A DNA stretch of 64,000 nucleotides from NCBI RefSeq assembly GCF_905404315.1, contig NC_066276.1, forward strand, positions 14,588,001 to 14,652,000, read 5' to 3'. The position numbers and the translations under genes were made by a program. The stretch is from Leptidea sinapis (Eukaryota > Arthropoda > Insecta > Lepidoptera > Pieridae). Positions 55,967 through 64,000 of this stretch are shown one piece after another. A model generated the notes under the pieces. The model was not told the DNA's origin and did not search any database. It was given only the letters and a program-made list of their open reading frames with translations. How positions within the stretch are numbered: position 1 is the first letter of the stretch; the number at the start of each line of letters is the position of its first letter.

Positions 55967-56432
55967 ATTTTGTTGGGGGGGGGAAGGACGGGGGGGAATG
56001 GCCTCCGGTCCTCGACACTAACCTATGCGAAACATAGCGGCACTAGGCCGCTACTTCACGCCCGGTATTCTGTGCGAGTGTGGTAAGTAACCCGGACGAG
56101 TCTGGCCCGATTGTGCTGACGTCATAACACGGCAGCGTGACTCTTCCACTTTCAAAAAGCCCGTAGTCGCCTCTTACGACGCCCTTGGACCTGGGGCTAC
56201 CCTATTCTTTTTACGCCCCGGGGCAGCACAGGCCAATATACCCGATAAGTCATTCTTATCGCCCTTCCTCCTTTCATTACAATTTCCATACAAACTTCTA
56301 TCACTAGGTAGGCTATACGTCGCCCCATTGACAGCAGCGTGTACCGTCGATATGTTTATTGGGACAGAAAAGTCAACGATAGTTACGATTTTTATCTCAT
56401 GTAAGAGATAGACTGAATATCGTGAACGGCCG

Positions 56433-57186
56433 TAAAATAGCTGGCATAGATATTTTTCGGCACTCTGCCCAATGTTTCAAAAAGAAGTGAAAAAAATTAT
56501 GGAAGTACTGCAAGATGGTTAGTTATTGTTCGTAGTTATTGTTTTTTTTATTTTGTTTTTCTTCTTTATTAAGTAAGAACCAAATTATTCCTTTTTCATC
56601 AGCCTTTTGCTTGTGGCTTTATATTTGTAATATTTTTCAAGATTGTCTTTAGCTTTCAGTAAGATAAAGTAAAAAGTTTTAGTTAAACAAAGAATGTATA
56701 TAATACCTATTAAGCATGTCGAGTTAGCCTGTAAGTGGAGTGTACAACATTATACAATGATTTTTAAATGTGTGCGCAGATTAAGGTAAGTATGTACGAT
56801 GGCTTCCTAATCAATTGACGAAGATTAACCACTTGGTTGAAAGCTATGAATTATGTGGAAATGGAAGAGCTATTTAACTAAACGGAGTAAATTTTAGGTA
56901 TACCCTCTTGATAGTACAAAAAGTAGTGTTTTACGAAAAGTAACAATGACACACACCACACACACACGCACACATATTCACAAACACACACAGACATCCT
57001 GTTCGTTTAATATTTTTCTATTGTTATATTATATTTTTATAGACTTAATAATTTGTGATCACTAGTTTTTGGTACTGTTAATTTTAATTGATATGGAAGA
57101 GCGTGGCCTTCTGGCACAGGTGTCCCTCACTTAATAGAAGGTAACAATCACTATTATGTTTGTTACTGAAATACACACACATACAC
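56433..57186. other. Gene-free stretch with CA microsatellite
   Basis: (CA)n tract at 56949-56993 and again at 57169-57187. Otherwise AT-rich, no gene. Confidence 0.5.
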
Positions 57187-57318
57187 ACGTACACCTTCCT
57201 TAAAGGCCGGCAACGCTCTTGTGATTCCTCTGGTGTTGCAAGAGAATGTGGGCGGCGGTGATCACTTAACACCAGGTGACCCGTACGCTCGTTTGTCCTC
57301 CTATTCCATAAAAAAAAA
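57187..57318 (+). repeat. LINE F 3' fragment
   Basis: GTACACCTTCCTTAAAGGCC to ATTCCATAAAAAAAA, 5'-truncated at a CA-repeat. Confidence 0.9.
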
Positions 57319-57644
57319 TCATTTTTCAATAAATAAAAAAATAGATGCACAAAAAAGACTATTATTTTGGGAGCACTGTAAGTTCATATAAGAAGGAAAA
57401 CCATTTATCCAAATAGCGGGTACGACGGTACTATACTATACGGCCATGTGTGTATAGTACACACATACCAGTATAGTATCAAATTTCAGCTTGAGTATTA
57501 TGCATCCATCAAACGTTTGAGTGAAATCTCGAACGAGTCTCGATTGCGTATCAATAAGCATGGGGTGGAAAACTACACTTTAATGTATGTGTACTGTGCA
57601 GTATAACTGATATACTTATACAGAAGTTTTATGTGACGTTTTAA

Positions 57645-58112
57645 CCCACTTCAAAAAGGAGGAGGTTATCAATTTGATCGGTTTTTTAATGTATGTACAC
57701 CGATTACTCTGAGATTTATGATCCGATTTACGTAATTTTTAGTTAAATTTTAACTTTAGTTCGATGCAGAATGGATGCCATTTGGTTCAAATTTTACATA
57801 GTTTGGCCCAGTAGTTTTTATTTTATGTACATTTTTATTTTCCTCGGTAGGTTGCACATATAAATAATAGCATTTTATTAATACTACAGGTAAAGGTGTA
57901 TTAAATTATTTTTTTTGTTATTTTATACTTTTCAGTTTTTGAAGTCAGTTTTTCGAAGTAGTAGTAGTTTTTTTTAGTAACACAATACCTATCCGGACGA
58001 CCGAGCCTTGCTCGGATTATTAAAAATTTAAACTTGAACAAAAAAAAACTAATATGACATCTGGATTCGAGCTGGTGTCTTCTGCTTTCCGGATCACCCA
58101 ATGTCCCATCTT
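57645..58112 (+). repeat. Dispersed repeat with SINE-like tail
   Basis: ACCCACTTCAAAAAGGAGGA ... CCGATTACTCTGAGATTTAT ... CCGGACGACCGAGCCTTGCT is a dispersed moth/butterfly repeat type from memory. At 58060-58112 GATTCGAGCTGGTGTCTTCT with CCGGATCACCCA resembles a reversed tRNA-like SINE end. 57319-57644 shows nothing recognised. Confidence 0.4.
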
Positions 58113-58179
58113 AGCTATTATAGTCTTGTATATAGTGGCGAAATTTACCTTTGTATTCTTATGTTATTGTAGCTGTTTA

Positions 58180-58520
58180 TGTCTGTAGTAGGCAGTATGT
58201 TATCGTTAAGAGATAGACATATGCCATTCCGCACTTTTTTGTAGAACTACATAAGATACACAATTCCACTATGCATTATTTTGTTTTATCTCAAAGGTTT
58301 TTCAGACAGAGTTTTCGTTGAAAACTCGGTGTCGGAAAAAATTGTTTATTTCACCACCTCCAACAAATAACCCTCTAAAACTAAAACCTTTCTCAGCAAT
58401 CACGCTATCCATCGATGAAAAGAGTATGATAATAGGTGCAGTAATTTTTGAGTTTATCGCGATCAGACAGTCAGACTCTGCGGAGGACTTTATTTTATAA
58501 TAAAATGTAGTTATATAAAC
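58180..58520 (-). mobile_element. Helitron-like element Q, copy 3
   Basis: Reversed match to Q1 and Q2: AGAGATAGACATATGCCATT, TTATCTCAAAGGTTT, GAGTTTATCGCGATCAGACA and GACTCTGCGGAGGACTTTAT. The 3' terminus is not recognisable. Confidence 0.7.
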
Positions 58521-59033
58521 TTGCTTGAAATATAATCCATTGTGCAAAATGTCTATTGAATAAAGGTTCTTTCTCTTAAGTAGTTTCGGCACTGGAGTAA
58601 AAACAAAACGACTACAATCCTCGAAGTTCAAATCACAAGACGGTGTTTAAAGTTTACGAACAATTCAAACAGATCTAGTACTTGTTGGAAGATCTGTCTA
58701 AAAGAAGTTGTGGATACAACCTTATTTAACTTAACCTTTCACCTTTTTCTCTAAAATAGTGATTTTCTTTATTATAACACTAGAAATAGATGATTGCTTG
58801 TAACTAATTCTAGTAGGCTTCATAAGATAGATAATAATAGCTTTAAGGGTAAATTAATATACTTTTTTTAATAATGTCCCAGCCACGGTTCAGGCAATAT
58901 CTATAAATAAATTTGAATGATTTATAAAAAAGGATTATATCGTAAATCCTACTACTCCACAGCACACACTATCTTAGTGATCGGACAGCTTGGGACAATA
59001 ATGGATAGCAATAACAATGACATTACAATATTG
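58521..59033. other. Gene-free stretch
   Basis: Nothing recognised. Confidence 0.4.
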
Positions 59034-59096
59034 TTTTTTTTTTTTTTTATGGAATAGGAGGACAAACGAGCGTACGGGTCACCTGGTGTTAAGTGA

Positions 59097-61550
59097 TCAC
59101 CGCCGCCCACACTCTCCTGCAACACCAGAGGAATCACAAGAGCGTTGCCGGCCTTTAAGGAAGGTGTACGCGCTTTTCTTGAAGATACCCATGTCGTATC
59201 GTCCCGGAAACACCGCACTCGGAAGCTCATTCCACAGCTTCGTGGTACGAGGAAGAAAGCTCCTTGAAAACCGCACTGTGGAGGACCGCCACACATCCAG
59301 ATGGTGGGGATGAAATCCTAACTTGTGGCGTGTCGTGCGAAGGTGGAATTCGGCGGCAGGAATCAGGTTGAACAGCTCTTCGGAACACTCCCCGTGATAG
59401 ATGCGGTAGAAAACACACAATGAAGCGACGTCTCTACGCAACGCCAAATGATCCAGCCGTTCACAGAGTACTGGGTTCCCGACAATTCGAGCTGCTCTGC
59501 GTTGCACGCGGTCAAATGGATCGAGCTGATACTGGGGTGCGCCAGACCAGAGATGACAGCAATACTCCATGTGAGGCCGGACCTGCGCTTTGTAGAGCGC
59601 TAGAATGTGGGCCGGCTTGAAGTATTGCCGTGCTCTATTTATGACGCCCAGTTTCTTTGAAGCCAGTTTGGCTTTGCCCTCCAGATGGCCACGGAATTGG
59701 CAATTGCTCGAGATTTCGAGACCCAGTATTCCGATACTAGGCGAGGCTTTAAGGGAAGTGTTCTCGAAGAGCGGTGATACGGCAAATGGGGTTGTTTTAG
59801 TGGTAAACGCGCAAACTTGAGTCTTCTGGGGGTTAAATTGGACAAGGTTCAACTTACCCCATTCCGCGACCTTCTCGAGAGAGGACTCGATAGAAGACAC
59901 AAGTTTCTCCCGGCACTGGTCGACGTTTTCCCGAGAGAGACCTGCATGGCCCGTGTATACGGCATCACCAGTGCTGTCGTCTGCATAGCAATGCATGTTG
60001 GCGGTGTCCAACATATCATTGATATGCAGAAGAAACAGCGTGGGAGATAGCACACAGCCTTGGGGCACTCCAGCGTTCACGGACTTGGGATTCGAGCAAT
60101 AACCGTCGATAACGACCTGTATGCTGCGCCCAGTGAGGAAGCTGGAGGTCCACTTGCATAAGCTCTCGGGAAGCCCAAATGATGGAAGTTTTGCGAGGAG
60201 CGCCTTGTGCCATACACGATCAAAGGCCTTCGCTATATCCAGACCAACTGCCAGGCCTTCCCCCTTGCTTTCAATAGCCGCCGCCCATCTATGTGTTAGG
60301 TATACCAGAAGATCGCCAGTCGACCGACCATTGCGAAAGCCGTACTGCCGGTCGTTGATCAACTGGTGACCCTCAAGGTATACCAAGAGCTGGCGGTTAA
60401 TTATGCTCTCCATGATTTTGGAGAGTAGGGAGGTAATCGCAATAGGCCTTTAGTTTGCCGGATCCGAACTGTCTCCTTTTTTTGGGATCGGATGGACAAG
60501 GGCTGACTTCCATGAATCAGGGACTACGCCTTTTGAATAAGAGTGCCGGAATAAACGCGTTAGCACCGGCGTCAACTCAGGGGCACACGTTCTAAGCACG
60601 ATTGGAGAAATGCCATCCGGCCCGCTCGACTTCCTGACGTCCAACGAAAACAGAGCTCGTCTAACAGTTTTCTGTCGGAACTGTACTTCAGGCATGGAGC
60701 TCTGACACCTCGGGATGGTCGGCGGTGTTTTTCCGTTGTCGTCAAGAGTCGAGTTGGAGGCAAAAAGAGTGCACAGGAGATCGGCTTTCTCTTTTGCCGT
60801 ATGGGCCAGGGTGTCATTCCTCATGTGCAACGGCGGCATGGACGGCTGGTTGAAGTTACCAAGAGCAGCTTTCGACAACGACCAGAACTTGCGTGTTCCA
60901 GTCGGGTAACTGGAAAGCTGCTCGCCAATTTTGACGACGTGCTTCGATTTCGCACGGGCGATTTGCCGCTTAAAAAATCTGGAGGCACGGTTATATTTCT
61001 TCTTCAGAACTTTGCAGTTCGGATCCTTTGAGACCAGCGCCGCAACCCAAGTTCGATACGCCTGTTTTTTGCAGTCAGATGCTGCTTTAACTGACGCATC
61101 GAACCAGGGCTGTGATCTGCCACCGATCGGTACTACAGAGCTTGGTATAAAAATATCCATGCCCTGCAGTATCACATCGGCTACTGCAACGGCGCAGGCA
61201 CTAGGATCATCCGAAGGGAAACAAACCCTGCCCCAAGGGTAGGATGCAAAAAAGGAACGCATCCTATCCCAATCTGCTGACTTGTAGTGCCAAACGCGGC
61301 GGGTCGCTGGTGGTCTGCGACGTTGGCGTCGGATAGGCACTACACTCCTGACCAGGCAATGGTCGGACGTTCCGAGAGGGGCGTCGACAGAGACCTGGTA
61401 ACCATCGGGATGTGTAGTCAGCAGAAGATCTAATAAGGACGGCATGTGGCTATCCACATCCGGGAGCCGCGTCGGCGACTCAACCAATTGGGACAGACCA
61501 TACGCCAATCCATGATCCAAGCCATTCGGCATTGTGCCCGTTGAAATCAC
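59097..61550 (-). pseudogene. LINE F1 ORF2: endonuclease end, RT, C-terminal domain
   Basis: 61550-60450: end of endonuclease (LGTSDHCLVRSVVPIR, the SDH motif) and linker, with RT motif 1 (KSSGPDGISPIVLR). TAC has become TAA at 60450-60452 (NPAN-stop-RPIA; F2 keeps TAC). It continues in frame 60449-59097: RQYGFRNGRSTGDLLVYLTH, VGLDIAKAFDRVWHKALL, NAGVPQGCVLSPTLFLLHIN, MHCYADDSTGDAV, then a C-terminal region with LKASPSIGILGLEIS and the WRSSTVRFSRSFLPRTTKLW end. Apart from the stop, this part is open. Confidence 0.9.
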
Positions 61551-62145
61551 CCAAGACTACGATTTCAGCGGAGGGGATCTGAGCAAGCACGTCATCAAAT
61601 GCCGCTTGAACGCAGCCCATGAGGTGATACGTTTCTGCGTTACCACTATGGGACCTGTAGACACACGCATAGATGCGGACGCGGTCCTCTAAATCTACGC
61701 GGAGCCAGAGAGTAGACAGGCCCCTACCCTCAAAATTGCCGAGACGGCGACAGCAGATATCCTCCCTAACGTACACACATACCCCGGCATGAGGCATGAA
61801 ATTATTCTCAATTTTGTACCCGGGGTACGTTAAATATGACGTATCGCTAGGTCGAGATATCTGCGTCTCCGTAAGGAAACACAAGGCGGGCTGCGACGTC
61901 TCAAGGTGGTGGTGGACGGCGTTTAAGTTGGAGTGAATTCCCCGGATGTTACAAAAGTCCACATTAAGCGTGGAGCGGGGTGCCGTGGTGTTGCTGCCCT
62001 GTTTGTCCTGTGACATACACGGTACTGTGCCCTCCCCAGAATACGAAGGGCAGCCCGAGCGCGAATGCTCGGGGAGGGATTCTCTTCTGGCTCTACAAGA
62101 GCCGGTACCCTCCTGGGGTAATTTCTCTTTAAATACCGCTCTCAT
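61480..62145 (-). pseudogene. LINE F1 endonuclease N-terminal part
   Basis: Begins MRAVFKEKLPQEGTG. Motifs VDFCNIRGIHSNLNAVHH, FLTETQIS, GVCVYVRED and VVLGDFNGHNAEWLGS place it as the APE endonuclease. After WLGS a deletion of about 42 bases with 4 extra bases shifts the frame; the rest of the domain continues in the frame of 61550-60450. Confidence 0.9.
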
Positions 62146-62402
62146 ATTTTGTTGGGGGGGGGGGGGAAGGATGGGGAGGAATGGCCTCCGGTCCTCGACA
62201 CTAACCTATGCGAAACATAGCTGCACTAGGCCGCTACTTCACGCCGGTATTTTGTGCGAGTGTGGTAAGTAACCCGGACGAGTCTGGCCCGATTGTGCTG
62301 ACGTCATGAGACAGCAGCGTGACTTTCAAAAAGCCCGTAGTCGCCTCTTACGACACCCTTGGACCTGGGACTACCCTATTCTTTTTACGCCCCGGGGCAG
62401 CA
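62146..62402 (-). promoter_or_regulatory. LINE F 5' UTR with hairpin
   Basis: 257 bases before the first ATG, also present at 55967-56231 in F2. It contains GTGTCGTAAGAGGCGACTAC, which can form the hairpin GTCG/CGAC, and GCCCCGGGGCG near the terminus. A like motif occurs at the 5' ends of other insect LINEs as I remember them. It probably carries the internal promoter. Confidence 0.45.
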
Positions 62403-62424
62403 CACATATTTTATATTTTATTAA

Positions 62425-62560
62425 ATTATCGCATAAAATGAATGCTGATTCTTCTCTCTCAGAGCGCCATTTGTTTCCGAAGGTAGTGTTAGAAATGACA
62501 TCAAAAAGAATTCTATAGGAATCAATTTTGGGAAAATAAATGCCTTTTAATAAAGCGACA
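62425..62560 (+). mobile_element. LINE 3' UTR fragment
   Basis: ATGAATGCTGATTCTTCTCT, CAGAGCGCCATTTG and ATCAAAAAGAATTCTATAGG match 12395-12590. No coding part. Confidence 0.6.
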
Positions 62561-63132
62561 ATCAATCAGGTCATATCTTGAAATCATGAGTCATCGAGTA
62601 GATGTAATTTTATTATCATATACTTAGCATAATAATAAAAGATGAAGAAAAAAATATTTTTACAAAAGCTCAGGAAAGCAGGCTTCAAGAACTTAGCACT
62701 TATGAGCTCTCACCTCTCTCTAATGATGCAGACCGTGCTATTGTACTAAGTTTTTCACCCGAACCTACTTAAGTTTACAACCTCACCTCATTATTTAACA
62801 ATTTTGAACCTTATCTTCAAAGCATAAGCCATAAATTATACTTGAACTTATTCTTGTTTGTAAAATGCGTCCTCTTGAAAGGAGTCTCTTCAAACTTCAT
62901 TCAAAAGATTATATTTTAATTAAATGAATGCAAATAATACTGAAAGATACTGGCAGTACAGTTTTCTTCATTGGGTTGGTATGATTAGTTTATCCGCCTC
63001 TGTTAACATCTATATCATTTATTTAACAGGGAATTTCTTCTGAATAATTTTAATTCATATCAACCCGTCTAATATCATTTATACCTACGTCTAGATACAC
63101 TATGAAACCTGTGATGACATCGAAATAAAATG
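62561..63132. other. Gene-free stretch
   Basis: Nothing recognised. Confidence 0.4.
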
Positions 63133-63216
63133 AGTTTAGGGCTCACCTCCATTTTGAGCAATTTACGCACACTACCAACTACAAGTCACGAGTGTAAGCC
63201 GTAGCTTGTCATGCAC
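63133..63216 (-). repeat. Solo end of element N
   Basis: GAGCAATTTACGCACACT and ACGAGTGTAAGCCGTAGCTT match the right arm of element N (31044-31148). No partner within the window. Confidence 0.6.
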
Positions 63217-63345
63217 AAATTCAAATTTAAATATTTTTATTCATAATAGCATTCAAATTCACTTATTGAACGTCAAAAACTACCACCCATTCAAAATAGA
63301 CCTGGGAAGAACGGGCGCGAGAAACTCAGCGGGCTTTTTTTTATT
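63217..63345 (-). mobile_element. Jockey-type LINE 3' end (reversed)
   Basis: AAATTCAAATTTAAATATTT (tail, reversed), GAACGTCAAAAACTACCACC and GAAGAACGGGCGCGAGAAAC, GGGC: the same type of 3' UTR as 11440-11568, reversed. Confidence 0.7.
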
Positions 63346-63458
63346 ATATATTTTATTTTATATTATATATTTTTTATTATTAAAATATGTATCAGAATGT
63401 AATATCATACAATAAACATTTATAATATAAGAACCTGAGGGTGCTCGCTTCATTCCCA

Positions 63459-63763
63459 CACCACCACAACGGCGCCGATTTCTGCCGTGAAGCCCTTCAA
63501 ACCCAAACACAGTAATGCTTACACATTACAGTGTTTGGGTTTGAAGGGCGTCATAGCTAATGAAATTACTGAAAATAATTACTTGAAATTAATTACATAA
63601 ATAATGAGACTTAACATCGTATGTCTCAAGGTGTCGAGCGCAATTGTGGTGCCGCTCAGAATTTTTGGGTTTTTCAAGAATCCTGAGCAGCACTGCATTG
63701 TATTGGGCAGGGCGTATCAGTTACCATCAGCTGAACCTCCTGCTCGTCTCGTTCCTTATTTTC
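63459..63763 (+). repeat. R repeat copy 11, with fold-back rearrangement
   Basis: From CCACAACGGCGCCGATTTCT to CTCGTCTCGTTCCTTATTTT. The hairpin core is replaced by a larger palindrome (63492-63549), and about 30 bases of foreign AT-rich sequence follow ATTACTG. Confidence 0.9.
63492..63549. repeat. 19-bp perfect hairpin in R copy 11
   Basis: GCCCTTCAAACCCAAACAC (63492-63510) pairs fully with GTGTTTGGGTTTGAAGGGC (63531-63549). After one A-A mismatch, GTAATG/CATTAC adds 6 pairs around a CTTACA loop. Confidence 0.95.
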
Positions 63764-64000
63764 TTTAAATAAAAATTCCCAGTCTGTGGTATCATTAAGA
63801 AAATCGTTTATGCTTTAGTAACCTTTCCTACACAAACGTTTTTTAACAAGACTATCTAGTCGTATTAATTATCTAAGCAACCTGTTTTAATATTCTGAAA
63901 ATATCTAGTTTTACTTCCATTATCTAAATAACAATTTGAAATTAACAATTTCTCTTTACTCTGGTAAAATTTTAACGTAAAATTTATTTAGATATGAAGT
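63764..64000. other. Window end, gene-free
   Basis: AT-rich; nothing recognised. Confidence 0.4.

Larger units (their letters stand above)
52426..56232 (-). mobile_element. LINE F2 (copy with G inside)
   Basis: Jockey/CR1-group LINE with a single main ORF. The T-run at 52426 is its poly-A end, and the 5' end at about 56231 starts TGTGCTGCCCCGGGGCG. Compared with F1 it lacks about 580 bases between endonuclease and linker (junction near 55276), 14 codons near 54718 and 22 bases near 54330. LINE G lies inside at 53256-54252. Inactive. Confidence 0.9.
52337..56432. mobile_element. MITE E2-d split by LINE F2, with TAA duplication
   Basis: Left part 52337-52425 (CGGCCATTCCCAATGTACT ... CTGAAGCTGTCCC), right part about 56233-56432 (CCAATATACCCGATAAGTCA ... 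CGGCCG). Flanked by TAA on both sides (52334-52336, 56433-56435). Joining the parts gives the layout of E2-b and E2-c, so F2 inserted afterwards. Confidence 0.85.
59034..62402 (-). mobile_element. LINE F1 (nearly full-length)
   Basis: 3.37 kb LINE on the minus strand. 5' end near 62402 (TGTGCTGCCCCGGGGCG), one long ORF2 with endonuclease and RT, 3' end ATTCCAT plus A run (59034-59049 as T). No separate ORF1 visible. Two disabling changes: a net loss of about 38 bases in the endonuclease (61504-61520) and a stop in the RT (60450-60452). Target duplication not found. Confidence 0.9.

Noticed and set aside
1..64000. CRISPR array, operon or prophage-like structure
   Set aside because: The repeats are dispersed in both orientations with no regular spacing, and genes have introns or LINE organisation; the DNA is eukaryotic.

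Overview
This is about 64 kb of AT-rich eukaryotic nuclear DNA, most likely from a moth or butterfly. The evidence is the repeat content: Helitron-like elements with TC...CTAG ends inserted between A and T, jockey/CR1-type LINE 3' ends, and a short interspersed repeat (here called R, eleven copies) of a kind I know from Lepidoptera. That attribution rests on memory of repeat families, not on a search. Nothing bacterial or viral is visible. Single-letter names (R, F, H, I and so on) are labels for this report only, not published names.

Host content is small. The best host gene is on the minus strand at 45064-48052: three exons with matching splice phases, predicted to encode a 216-residue protein with a central arginine/serine-rich domain. 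A single GC-rich exon candidate lies at 27274-27351.

Mobile DNA dominates, much of it nested. (1) 13223-23381: an R copy split by LINE I (minus strand, about 4.9 kb), itself split by LINE H (plus strand, 4.9 kb) with an 8-bp target duplication. (2) 29746-31148: an element with about 100-bp inverted ends that holds a MITE. (3) 31499-32325: a Helitron-like element holding another Helitron-like element at an A/T dinucleotide, with an unoccupied paralogue at 47520-47899. (4) 52337-56432: a MITE with TAA duplications split by LINE F2, itself split by a truncated LINE G with a 6-bp duplication. A second, longer LINE F copy (F1) is at 59034-62402.

Other parts: 1-13 kb is LINE remnants (X, M, J), R copies and two inverted-repeat elements. 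23.4-29.7 kb has an LTR with a tRNA-Arg primer site, LINE tails and a fold-back element carrying two opposed tRNA-like modules. 35-44 kb is MITEs and Helitron-like elements in otherwise featureless AT-rich DNA. The intron of the RS gene holds a 398-bp fold-back element with a hammerhead-ribozyme-like core, one of the more unusual things here. No LINE copy has a fully open set of ORFs as given, although several breaks in H sit in homopolymers and could be assembly errors.
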